DNA from: Flavobacterium succinicans LMG 10402
GTDB taxonomy: Bacteria > Bacteroidota > Bacteroidia > Flavobacteriales > Flavobacteriaceae
Direction of reading: 5' to 3'
Assembly: GCF_000611675.1 (NCBI RefSeq)
Contig: NZ_JATV01000002.1
Location: 124,001 to 188,000 of the forward strand
DNA length: 64,000 bases
Shown piece after piece: positions 26,921 through 34,712 of the stretch (position 1 is the first letter of the stretch; every line of letters begins with the position of its first letter). Under the pieces are notes generated by a model that saw only the letters and a program-made list of their open reading frames with translations, made no database searches and was not told the origin of the DNA. A program made the position numbers and the translations under genes.

Positions 26921-27316
26921 TTAAGATTCAACAATCAACAACACACTTTCGTTTTGATCCAAAGCTTTAAAAACTAACGTTTTTAGCTTGGTAAATGCTT
27001 TTCGAGATAGCAATCCCAATCCGGGACCAGATATCTTCGTTACCGGTGCAATACAACCGTGCAATTCTCGCAAAGCATTATTGGCAGGATGAAACAAAAT
27101 CAAACTTCTGTTTTGGACATCCATCACCTCCAAATGCCACTGAAATTTTGGACTGTAGCGCTTTCTAATACAATATTCCCCCTCTGGAATGCAGGAAACC
27201 CTCTTTTCATTATTCTTCCAAGGCAATTCAATAGTAGTACAAATCAATTTACCCTCACATTTGAGTTGTCCGTTGGTTCCTTCGGGGAAATACTGTCTTT
27301 TTAAGACTAAAACCAT
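26921..27316 (-). CDS. DUF5675-like protein
   Basis: A 131-residue protein with KRQYFPEGTNGQL at the start, the CTTIELPW and IPEGEYCIRKR segments, and HPANNALRELHGCIAP near residue 77. That His-x-Asn...Cys pattern and layout match DUF5675, a phage-associated family. It follows the 251-aa gene within 2 bp. A role as a cell-wall or lysis-linked protein is suggested by the family and by the small membrane genes downstream, not proven. Confidence 0.75.
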   Translation of the reverse strand: MVLVLKRQYFPEGTNGQLKCEGKLICTTIELPWKNNEKRVSCIPEGEYCIRKRYSPKFQWHLEVMDVQNRSLILFHPANNALRELHGCIAPVTKISGPGLGLLSRKAFTKLKTLVFKALDQNESVLLIVES

Positions 27317-27317
27317 C

Positions 27318-28073
27318 CTACAATCCGACTACTTGCACCAAAGAAAGCGGGTTGTACGCTCCATTTTTCAACGGATACATTTGCCCATTCACCTCTTGGT
27401 AAAACTCCACGCCTAAAGCCAAAAACAATGGATTCGTGCTGTTAGCACTCACAGAGTTGTCCTGGTCAATGGCCAAAGTTGGATTGATATTCCAAGGTAA
27501 GATTGCCGTTTCAGAATTCACCACTTCAAAAGTTTCAGCTTCAAAATCGATCGCTGCACCCGCAGAGATAATTTTGAAATGCGTAGTCCCAGAAGGAGCT
27601 GCAATCATAGTAGTGGGTACAAAAGGTGCCATACTCAAGCCTATCGTTCCAGATACACGGTCAATTGTTCCAACAAATGGAGCAAACAAAGTCGTTCCCA
27701 ACTTCCCACCAATGTTGAATTCAAACCCCGCCAACAATTCAGCCTCGCCATCAATCACGTTACGCAACCCTCTAGGATTCGTCGCATCCGCCTGAATGAC
27801 TTTGGTCATGGCTTGGGTCAAACGGCTTACCATTCGCCCGTCTGCCGAATTGATTAACACCTGACGCAACGCGGTTCTAAGCACCTTGCCAGCCTTGCCA
27901 GCCCTTCCAAACTCTGAACCATTCTCACGCGTTCTTTGAAAAGCAGGGTCATTAGCGATTCTACTAGCGTCAATACCGCCTTTTTCTCTCGCCAAATGCC
28001 CGTCTTTCGTTTTGTAAAAAGTAATATCCCCGATAGTACCTTTTAATTTAATTATGCCTTTCTGTCTTGCCAT
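27318..28073 (-). CDS. Conserved flavobacterial protein (251 aa), first gene of the cassette
   Basis: Starts MARQKGIIKLKGTIGDITFY and has the AFQRTRENGSEFGRAGKAGK segment near residue 45 that I recognise as typical of a common unnamed flavobacterial family. The C-terminal two thirds look beta-rich (TTHFKIISAGAAIDFE) and end in a short hydrophobic tail. No signal peptide or membrane span. It leads a four-gene minus-strand cassette with DUF5675 and two small hydrophobic proteins, which together look phage-derived. Function unknown. Confidence 0.75.
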   Translation of the reverse strand: MARQKGIIKLKGTIGDITFYKTKDGHLAREKGGIDASRIANDPAFQRTRENGSEFGRAGKAGKVLRTALRQVLINSADGRMVSRLTQAMTKVIQADATNPRGLRNVIDGEAELLAGFEFNIGGKLGTTLFAPFVGTIDRVSGTIGLSMAPFVPTTMIAAPSGTTHFKIISAGAAIDFEAETFEVVNSETAILPWNINPTLAIDQDNSVSANSTNPLFLALGVEFYQEVNGQMYPLKNGAYNPLSLVQVVGL

Positions 28074-28349
28074 AATACTTTAATTTTTAAATAATTGATT
28101 CATTCGTTACTCTGGAAAAAAATCGTGTTGCAACATTTCATTTTCAAATCCAATACAAAATTGTAATGAAAATTGATGTTCCACTTTCCAAACGAACAAC
28201 ATTGGTCCAAATGTCATTTTTGTACCAAATTGACACTAAATCAACCCGTAAAAAAGAAGAAAAATTTTAGTACTTTTAATTTTATAACGGCAACATAAAT
28301 TACTAATGATTAAGCCATAACAAAGCCCAGTTTAAAGTATAGATAGAGT

Positions 28350-28553
28350 ATGAAATCACCCATTAAGAGAATCGTAATTTACCCTAAGGACATCCAGATT
28401 ATCACTGGCAAGAGTTACCGTCAAAGTATCCGTTTCCTAAACCGCATTAAAGAAGACCTCAACAAACTCGATAACGAGCTACTCACCATTGATGAATTTT
28501 GCCACTATACAGGTATAAAACATGAACAGGTTACACCGCTAATTTTTGGATAA
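28350..28553 (+). CDS. Small conserved protein (67 aa), copy 1
   Basis: A 67-residue basic protein with IYPKDIQIITGKSYRQSIR and a C-terminal helix-rich half. It is a close paralogue of the gene at 30613-30816, and their upstream regions are also alike (AAGCCC...TATAGATAGAGTATGAAA). The shape fits a small helix-turn-helix or excisionase-type protein, but the family is not identified. Confidence 0.7.
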   Translation: MKSPIKRIVIYPKDIQIITGKSYRQSIRFLNRIKEDLNKLDNELLTIDEFCHYTGIKHEQVTPLIFG

Positions 28554-28717
28554 TTTTGTCATACTTAACTATTATTTGAACATGTATAACCAACTTAATT
28601 TCTTATATTTGTATCATAAGATTTGTCAAAAAAGAGCGTCTTTTTTAAGGTTGATAATCGAGACCCTAGAAAATAGATTCTGCTAAACCCCTATAAAACA
28701 TGGGCTGAAAAGGATTT

Positions 28718-28738
28718 AACAAATCCCTCTTCCTCCGC
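28718..28738. repeat. tRNA-Ser-like 3' end, direct repeat copy 1 (att-like)
   Basis: The segment ACAAATCCCTCTTCCTCCGC, preceded by A, is identical at 31018-31038. AATCCCTCTTCCTCCGC resembles the T-arm and acceptor end of a tRNA-Ser gene, the usual target of tyrosine integrases. The copies are exactly 2300 bp apart and bracket hipBST and the second 67-aa gene. No 5' tRNA half is present. Confidence 0.65.
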
Positions 28739-28759
28739 CAGCTGAAAAGCAAATTGAAT

Positions 28760-28797
28760 TAAAACCCTTTAAATCCTATGATTTAAAGGGTTTTTTA
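28760..28797 (+). terminator. Hairpin terminator
   Basis: AAAACCCTTTAAATC / GATTTAAAGGGTTTT stem with CTAT loop, followed by a T-run. Confidence 0.85.
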
Positions 28798-28893
28798 ATT
28801 AGTACCCTTTACTAATCATTCAAAATTTCACATTTTAAAGGAGTACTTCATTTTATAAATTCAAAATGCCTGGACATAAATAGCATCTATCAA

Positions 28894-29011
28894 TATCTTT
28901 GTACATTCACAAACTATATGCTTTTACATATAAAAAAATAATATTTACACAAACTATATGCTTTAACATATAATTTAGTATATTTGTTTATAATCAATGC
29001 AAAAGCATATA
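28894..29011 (+). promoter_or_regulatory. hip operon promoter and operator repeats
   Basis: Two -7 boxes, TATCTTTG (28894-28901) and TATATTTG (28979-28986). The operator-like sequence ACAAACTATATGCTTT occurs at 28909-28924 and again at 28949-28964, exactly 40 bp apart, each followed by an (A/T)ACATATA end, and an inverted half, AAAGCATATA, lies at about 29002-29011. HipB-type antitoxins bind such repeats to repress their own operon. Confidence 0.65.
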
Positions 29012-29014
29012 ATC

Positions 29015-29242
29015 ATGAACACACTGGCTAATTTTGTAAAAGAGAAAAGAAACGAGGTAAAACTAACGCAGGAAGCCTTTGCAGAGCGCGCTGGAGTGGC
29101 ACTGACCGTGATTCGAAAAATAGAACAGGGTAAAGAGAACCTGAATTTGGAAAAAGTGAATCAAGTACTCAAAATGTTTGGACATACCTTAGCACCAGTT
29201 AACGCAAGAGAATTATCAAAAAATGAAGCACAAGGAGCATGA
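29015..29242 (+). CDS. hipB: HipB-like antitoxin / regulator
   Basis: A Y4mF-type XRE protein: NTLANFVKEKRNEVKLTQEA, then a recognition-helix region (VIRKIEQGKENLNL). ATG 29015 is chosen because ATG 28997 would leave almost no leader after the -7 box at 28979, and because family members begin MNTLANF. Its stop overlaps the next start (ATGA). By family knowledge it represses the operon; in three-gene HipBST systems the antitoxin activity is carried mainly by HipS. Confidence 0.88.
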   Translation: MNTLANFVKEKRNEVKLTQEAFAERAGVALTVIRKIEQGKENLNLEKVNQVLKMFGHTLAPVNARELSKNEAQGA

Positions 29243-29571
29243 GAAAAGCGGCCATATATTACAAAGAATACCTAGCTGGAATACTCACTGAAACCAATGA
29301 AGGGGAATACACTTTTCAATATGAGGAAACGTACGTACAAGATCATCCAAAAGAATGCCTCTCGCTAACGATGCCTGTCAGCGTCAAAATGTATAGTGAA
29401 AAACGATTATTCCCATTTTTTGAAGGACTAATTCCCGAAGGCTGGCTATTGGACATTGCTTCCAAAAGCTGGAAAATCAATCCAAACGACCGAATGGGAC
29501 TACTGCTGGCTTGTTGCCAAAATTGTATCGGAGCGGTCAGTGTACAACCAATACCAAACGATAATGAGTAA
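29239..29571 (+). CDS. hipS: HipS-like protein (HipA N-terminal subdomain)
   Basis: A 110-residue free-standing copy of the first HipA subdomain: KAAIYYKEYLAGILTE at the start and LFPFFEGLIPEGWLLD near residue 58, both typical of the HipA N-terminal domain. In HipBST loci this part is a separate antitoxin protein that inhibits the kinase. It overlaps hipB by 4 bp and the next gene by 8 bp, so all three are coupled. Confidence 0.85.
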   Translation: MRKAAIYYKEYLAGILTETNEGEYTFQYEETYVQDHPKECLSLTMPVSVKMYSEKRLFPFFEGLIPEGWLLDIASKSWKINPNDRMGLLLACCQNCIGAVSVQPIPNDNE

Positions 29572-30520
29572 GAAATGTTTACATTGTTATCAGTCATTGA
29601 ACGATACTAACGTTGGCGATTTTCACGAGCAGTGCAGTGTCGTTTTTTTTGGTACCGAGCAACAACCGATCTTTGAACACTCGCTAAAACAAATGGCGGA
29701 GCTGGCCAAAAATGTGGTGGAGAGGAGCGTGGCCGTTCCGGGAGTGCAACCCAAATTATCCTTATCCATTGTAAGCGACACCATAAATGATGGCAATAAA
29801 GGCCGACTAACCGTAGTAGGTGCTTTGGGAGGAAATTACATTTTTAAACCGCCCTCAGACCACTTTTCCGAAATGCCCGAAAACGAACATGTTACCATGC
29901 GCATCGCCGAAGCTTTTGGCATCAACACGGTAAAATCAAGCTTGATCCGATTGCAATCAGGCGAACTCTCCTATATCACTAAACGTATCGACAGAACGGA
30001 TACAGGAGAGAAGATCCACATGCTCGATATGTTCCAAATCACCGAAGCATTCGATAAATACAAAAGCTCGATGGAAAAAATTGGTAAAGCATTGCACGAG
30101 TATTCCGATAACACCCTGCTCGACAAATTGTACTTTCTAGAATTGGGTATTTTTAGTTTCCTGACCGGAAACAACGACATGCATTTGAAGAACTTTTCCA
30201 TGATCTATTCCAACGATACCTGGACACTATCTCCTGCCTACGATTTATTAAATGTAGCCATTGTCAACCCAGACGACACCGAAGAGTTAGCCCTAACATT
30301 AGAAGGAAAAAAGAAAAAACTCAAATGGGAACATTTCGAAAGATTAGGAATTGGCCTAGGACTAAACCAAAAGCAATTGAAAGGCATAGCCAAACGCTTC
30401 CAAAAAAACAAACCCATAGCCATCAGATGGATTGATCATTCCTTTCTGTCTCAAGAGTACAAAGAAAAATACAAAACAGTGTTAGAGGAAAGGTATCGCA
30501 TCTTGTTTCATGAGGAATAA
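29564..30520 (+). CDS. hipT: HipT-like serine/threonine kinase toxin
   Basis: The 318-residue protein begins with a Cys-rich SKKCLHCYQSL...HEQC segment, then the Gly-rich loop region around SVAVPGVQPKLSLSIV, a nucleotide-binding FKPPSDHF, the catalytic loop GNNDMHLKNFSM, and the metal-binding PAYDLLN. These are the HipA/HipT kinase motifs, without the N-terminal subdomain now encoded by hipS. In studied HipT the target is tryptophanyl-tRNA synthetase; whether that holds here is unknown. Start ATG 29564 places the protein without the hipS sequence. Confidence 0.9.
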   Translation: MSKKCLHCYQSLNDTNVGDFHEQCSVVFFGTEQQPIFEHSLKQMAELAKNVVERSVAVPGVQPKLSLSIVSDTINDGNKGRLTVVGALGGNYIFKPPSDHFSEMPENEHVTMRIAEAFGINTVKSSLIRLQSGELSYITKRIDRTDTGEKIHMLDMFQITEAFDKYKSSMEKIGKALHEYSDNTLLDKLYFLELGIFSFLTGNNDMHLKNFSMIYSNDTWTLSPAYDLLNVAIVNPDDTEELALTLEGKKKKLKWEHFERLGIGLGLNQKQLKGIAKRFQKNKPIAIRWIDHSFLSQEYKEKYKTVLEERYRILFHEE

Positions 30521-30612
30521 CCAAATGCTTTTTTTATAATTTTATACTTCTTGATAAAAAGTTAAGAGCAGTTATAAGTAAGTAAAAGCCCGATCAAAGC
30601 TATAGATAGAGT

Positions 30613-30816
30613 ATGAAAACAGAAAACAAGAGGCTGTGTATCTACCCAAAAGACATAAAACGTATCACCGGCAAAAGTTATCGTCAAAGCATTCGTTTAT
30701 TACAAAAAATCAGAACGAAGCTTAACAAGCAAGAAAATGAGTTCTTCTCCATCGAAGAGTTTTGCCAATACACCTGCCTAAAAGTTGAACAGGTTCAACC
30801 TTTAATTTTAGGGTAA
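30613..30816 (+). CDS. Small conserved protein (67 aa), copy 2
   Basis: Paralogue of the gene at 28350 (shared IYPKDI, ITGKSYRQSIR, EEFCQYT and final LG). Both have the same leader TATAGATAGAGTATGAAA and both are followed by the tRNA-like 21-bp repeat and a terminator, so the whole module is duplicated. Confidence 0.7.
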   Translation: MKTENKRLCIYPKDIKRITGKSYRQSIRLLQKIRTKLNKQENEFFSIEEFCQYTCLKVEQVQPLILG

Positions 30817-31017
30817 AGACAAGAGTAACTTGTTCATTAAATAGTTAACTATGCCCTATAGTTTTATGACATTATTCAAATAAAATTTGATTAATTGTTC
30901 GTGAAATTGTTTTATCAACAAGAAGTAAATGCCACTAAATTTAAAGGGGTACAATTCGGGGTAGTTGAGTAAATCAGTTAGCACAAATCGTAGTATATAT
31001 GCGGTTTAGGGTTTTTA

Positions 31018-31038
31018 AACAAATCCCTCTTCCTCCGC
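31018..31038. repeat. tRNA-Ser-like 3' end, direct repeat copy 2 (att-like)
   Basis: Identical to 28718-28738. The upstream AGGGTTTTTAAAC could pair with AAATCCCT as a degenerate T-arm. Confidence 0.65.
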
Positions 31039-31040
31039 GA

Positions 31041-31066
31041 AAAGCACCTCAACGAGGTGCTTTTTT
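31041..31066 (+). terminator. Hairpin terminator
   Basis: AAAGCACCTC AAC GAGGTGCTTTTTT, a classic intrinsic terminator just after the tRNA-like repeat. Confidence 0.9.
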
Positions 31067-31332
31067 CATTTTAATACTTTCGCGCTATTGTATAGGATCA
31101 ACACCAGAAACTTGGAGTCCCAATATCTAGTTAACCCAAGAATAAAAACTACACTACTATCTCATTCAAAAGAGTAAAAGACAAAAGAAACAACCCTGAG
31201 TTAATTCTAATCTCTTATCAATTTCTACGCTCTTTTCATATATTTTAAGGTTTCCCGCCTTTCTCTTCCATAAAATTTCGGTACTTTTAGCGCTATTTTA
31301 TATTCATTTTAATACAAAACAGTACTTGCTTC

Positions 31333-32931
31333 ATGGCAGCCGAACAAAAACAAAAGTTAGAACAACAACTATGGAATATTGCCAACACCCTTCGCGGGAA
31401 AATGGATGCCGATGATTTCAGAGATTACATATTAGGGTTTATTTTTTACAAGTACTTAAGTACAAAGATGGACTTGTATGCCAACACCATTCTACAACCC
31501 GATGGATTAACCTTTCAGGACATTGAAGGACATGCAAAAGAAGCCGCAATTTTAGAAGAAATCAAACAACTTGCTTTAGATAAATTAGGTTACTTTTTAT
31601 TACCATCGGAATTGTTTTCAGAATTGGCACGCAGAGGCAACGCAGGTGGAAAAAACAATTTTATCTTGGGCGATTTGTCCAAAGTATTGACACATATTGA
31701 GCAAAGCACTATGGGCTCCGAAAGTGAAGAAGATTTTGGAAACCTCTTTTCCGACCTCGATTTGACTTCGCACAAACTTGGAAAATCCGAAGCCGACAAA
31801 AACGAACTCATTGTAAAAGTCCTCGTGCATCTCGACGAAATCGACTTTGATTTAGAAAATACCGATAGCGATGTGCTGGGCGATGCCTACGAATATTTGA
31901 TTGGGCAATTTGCTAGTGGCGCTGGAAAAAAAGCTGGCGAATTCTACACGCCCCAACAAGTCAGTAGCATTTTGGCTCAGCTTGTGACCGTTGGCAAAGA
32001 CCAACTCAAAAGCGTTTACGACCCTACTTGTGGTTCGGGTTCCTTATTGTTGCGTGTAGCCAAAGAAGTAAAAGACGTCAGCGCTTTTTACGGACAAGAA
32101 ATGAATCCTACGACCTACAACCTTTGTCGTATGAACATGATTATGCACGATGTGCATTACAAACGCTTTGATATCAAGAATGAAGATACCCTAGAGCGCC
32201 CACAACATTACGATTTGCGTTTTGAAGCCATTGTAGCCAATCCACCGTTTTCGGCCAATTGGTCAGCGAGTCCTTTGTTCATGAACGACGACCGTTTCTC
32301 CGCCTACGGAAAACTAGCGCCAAGTTCCAAAGCCGATTTTGCCTTTGTACAACACATGGTACACCAACTAGACGAAAACGGGACCATGGCCATAGTGCTC
32401 CCACACGGCGTGCTGTTTCGTGGCGGTGCCGAAGGACACATACGCGAATATTTAATCAAAGAAAAAAATTACCTCGATGCCGTAATTGGGCTACCCGCCA
32501 ATATTTTTTATGGCACCAGCATCCCGACTTGTATTTTGGTGTTGAAGAAAAAGCGAACCAATCCCGAAAACATTTTGTTTATCGACGCCAGCCAACACTT
32601 TGAAAAGGTAAAAACCCAAAATGTATTGCGTACCGAAGACATTGACAAAATAATCGAAACCTATAAAAACCGCACCGAGGAAAAGAAATATTCGCATATC
32701 GCCGCCATTTCCGGCAATCGTACAGACGCCATGCATGGCGTCTCTTCAAGCATCGCCGAAAATGATTATAATTTAAATATCCCTCGCTACGTAGACACCT
32801 TCGAAGAAGAAGATGCCATAGACCTACAAGCCATAACAGAGGAATTGCGCACCTTAGCCACCCAAAGCAAAACAACCGATGCTACCATTGCCGATTTTTG
32901 TACCGAATTAGGAATCGAAACCCCATTTTAA
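31333..32931 (+). CDS. hsdM: Second type I modification methylase subunit
   Basis: 532 residues with an N-terminal HsdM helical domain (LWNIANTLRGKMDADDFRDY), the SAM motif DPTCGSGSLL near residue 235, and the catalytic ANPPF near residue 304. It is clearly different from the first HsdM (NPPFSANW vs NPPFTGRI), so the two systems belong to different type I classes. The ATG lies after a 516-bp gene-free stretch that includes the terminator at 31041. Confidence 0.95.
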   Translation: MAAEQKQKLEQQLWNIANTLRGKMDADDFRDYILGFIFYKYLSTKMDLYANTILQPDGLTFQDIEGHAKEAAILEEIKQLALDKLGYFLLPSELFSELARRGNAGGKNNFILGDLSKVLTHIEQSTMGSESEEDFGNLFSDLDLTSHKLGKSEADKNELIVKVLVHLDEIDFDLENTDSDVLGDAYEYLIGQFASGAGKKAGEFYTPQQVSSILAQLVTVGKDQLKSVYDPTCGSGSLLLRVAKEVKDVSAFYGQEMNPTTYNLCRMNMIMHDVHYKRFDIKNEDTLERPQHYDLRFEAIVANPPFSANWSASPLFMNDDRFSAYGKLAPSSKADFAFVQHMVHQLDENGTMAIVLPHGVLFRGGAEGHIREYLIKEKNYLDAVIGLPANIFYGTSIPTCILVLKKKRTNPENILFIDASQHFEKVKTQNVLRTEDIDKIIETYKNRTEEKKYSHIAAISGNRTDAMHGVSSSIAENDYNLNIPRYVDTFEEEDAIDLQAITEELRTLATQSKTTDATIADFCTELGIETPF

Positions 32932-32966
32932 TCATGAATACCAATTTGTACATACAAGAGTATTGG

Positions 32967-33060
32967 GGCGTTCCCCTATCGGGTCGGGCTATCCGTTACA
33001 ATCTTTTTTGCCTAACAAAAGGCAAAAAAGGATTTTCACTCCTATCCCTAACGCAAAAAA
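32967..33060. repeat. Partial copy of the CTATCCG...GGATTT.CACTCCTATC repeat
   Basis: Sits in the 138-bp gap between hsdM and hsdS and shares GGCTATCCG, AATCTTTTT and AAAAAAGGATTT.CACTCCTATC with the repeats at 20461 and 21577. Confidence 0.6.
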
Positions 33061-33069
33061 ACACCTGCC

Positions 33070-34269
33070 ATGAATAGAGGAAACGTACCACAATTGCGAT
33101 TTCCTGGGTTTGATGGGGAATGGGAAGAAATAAAATTAGGAAAATTAGCTCATAAAATTGGGGATGGTCTTCATGGTACACCTAAGTATTCTGACGATTC
33201 TGATATTCATTTTATCAATGGTAATAATTTAACAAATGGTAAAATTGAAATTACAGAAAAGACAAAAAAAGTCGATTATACAATTTTTACAAAAAATGAT
33301 AAAAGCCTAAATGAAAACACTATATTAATTTCTTTAAATGGAACAATTGGCAATATTGCAAAATATAATCATGAAAAAGTAATGCTGGGAAAAAGTGTTG
33401 GTTATTTCAATTTCAAAGAAAACACAGACTTTTATTTTCATGTATTTCATACTGATAAAATTCAAAATTTTTTTATTTCTGAATTAACTGGTTCAACAAT
33501 TAAAAATTTATCATTAAAAACTTTAAGAGAAACTATCTTTCCTCTTCCCACCCTCCCAGAGCAACAAAAAATAGCTTCTTTTTTAAGTGCGGTCGATGAA
33601 AAAATACAGCAATTGTCCCGCAAAAAGGAATTATTAGAGCAATACAAAAAAGGCGTCATGCAACAATTGTTCTCAGGCAAATTGCGCTTCAAAGACGAGA
33701 ATGGAAAGGACTACCCAGATTGGGAGATGAAAAAGTTGGGGGATGTTGGAAAAATTGTAACAGGAAAAACTCCAAGTACAAATGATTCTAATTTGTGGGA
33801 TGGAGAAATACAATTTATAACTCCAACAGATATAAAAGATGACATTAAATATCAGGAAAACACTGCTCGTTATGTAAAGAGCAGTGATAAAATTAAAACC
33901 TTACCAATTAATAGTATAATTTATACTTGCATTGCTTCAATTGGCAAAATGTGTATTTCAAAATATCCATCTATTACAAATCAACAGATAAACTCTTTAA
34001 TCGTAAATGAATTTAATAGTTTCGAATATGTTTATTATTGGCTGTTTTATTTAACTCCATATATCAAAACAACGCAAGCAAATACAACATTACCGATAAT
34101 AAATAAAACAGATTTTTCAAAATTTCATATTTCAATTCCATCCCTGCCAGAACAACAAAAAATCGCCAATTTTTTATCCAGCATCGATACCAAAATAGAA
34201 AACACGAATAGCGAATTAGAAAAAACACAAGGATTTAAAAAAGGATTGTTGCAAAAAATGTTTGCGTAG
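33070..34269 (+). CDS. hsdS: Second type I specificity subunit
   Basis: 399 residues in two halves, each a recognition domain followed by a conserved helix: FPLPTLPEQQKIASFLSAVD near residue 157 and SIPSLPEQQKIANFLSSID near residue 356. The two LPEQQKIA repeats are the usual HsdS symmetry. The stop is followed directly by the palindrome array. The preceding gap holds a repeat, so the M and S genes are less tightly coupled than in the first system. Confidence 0.93.
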   Translation: MNRGNVPQLRFPGFDGEWEEIKLGKLAHKIGDGLHGTPKYSDDSDIHFINGNNLTNGKIEITEKTKKVDYTIFTKNDKSLNENTILISLNGTIGNIAKYNHEKVMLGKSVGYFNFKENTDFYFHVFHTDKIQNFFISELTGSTIKNLSLKTLRETIFPLPTLPEQQKIASFLSAVDEKIQQLSRKKELLEQYKKGVMQQLFSGKLRFKDENGKDYPDWEMKKLGDVGKIVTGKTPSTNDSNLWDGEIQFITPTDIKDDIKYQENTARYVKSSDKIKTLPINSIIYTCIASIGKMCISKYPSITNQQINSLIVNEFNSFEYVYYWLFYLTPYIKTTQANTTLPIINKTDFSKFHISIPSLPEQQKIANFLSSIDTKIENTNSELEKTQGFKKGLLQKMFA

Positions 34270-34270
34270 A

Positions 34271-34641
34271 GACGCGATTTATCGCGTCTATTTGTGCGTT
34301 ATATTTGTGCGTTATAAAATTGTTGGGAATGGTAGAGACGCGATTTATCGCGTCTATATTTGCGAAATCGAATTGGGAGGAATGAAAGAGACGCGATAAA
34401 TCGCGTCTGTACGGATAGAATTGCAGATAATGCATGCCGTAATTGCGATTTCGAATGTTGTAGAGATGCGATTTATCGCGTCTGTATTTATAAAATCGAA
34501 TTGCGAAGGATGGTAGAAACGCGATTTATCGCGTCTATATTTATAAAATCGAATTGCGAAGGATGATAGAAATACGATTTATCGCGTCTATATTTGTGAA
34601 ATCGGATTGTGAAAAATAATAGAGACGCGATAAATCGCGTC
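34271..34641. repeat. REP array of seven GACGCGATnnATCGCGTC palindromes
   Basis: Copies start at 34271, 34337, 34390, 34465, 34518, 34571 and 34624; the last four are spaced exactly 53 bp apart. The intervening sequence (GAATTGCGAAGGATGGTAGA-like) is also repeated. Two copies carry ATAAAT instead of ATTTAT in the centre, i.e. inverted orientation. The array fills the gap between hsdS and the REP-associated transposase. Confidence 0.9.
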
Positions 34642-34712
34642 TGTACTGCGGATAGCATATAGCAAAATGAATCATTTGATAAAAAAATGATGATATTTAA
34701 TAGTAATGAAAT

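Larger units (their letters stand above)
28604..28797 (+). ncRNA. Possible unannotated transcript of about 180 nt
   Basis: TATATTTG (28604-28611) matches the -7 consensus, and the terminator at 28760-28797 closes the stretch, with no plausible reading frame between. An internal AAAAAAGA-GCG-TCTTTTTT hairpin lies at about 28627-28646. The tRNA-Ser-like 3' end lies inside. No full tRNA cloverleaf can be drawn. Weak evidence only. Confidence 0.3.

Noticed and set aside
28604..28740. tRNA-Ser gene
   Set aside because: Only the 3' T-arm and acceptor-like end is present; the 5' acceptor strand (GGAGGAAG) and anticodon arm are missing.
34271..34641. CRISPR-like array: short palindromic repeats at near-regular spacing
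   Set aside because: The sequences between the palindromes are themselves repeated, intervals vary (53-75 bp), no cas genes are nearby, and a REP transposase gene follows. It is a REP array.
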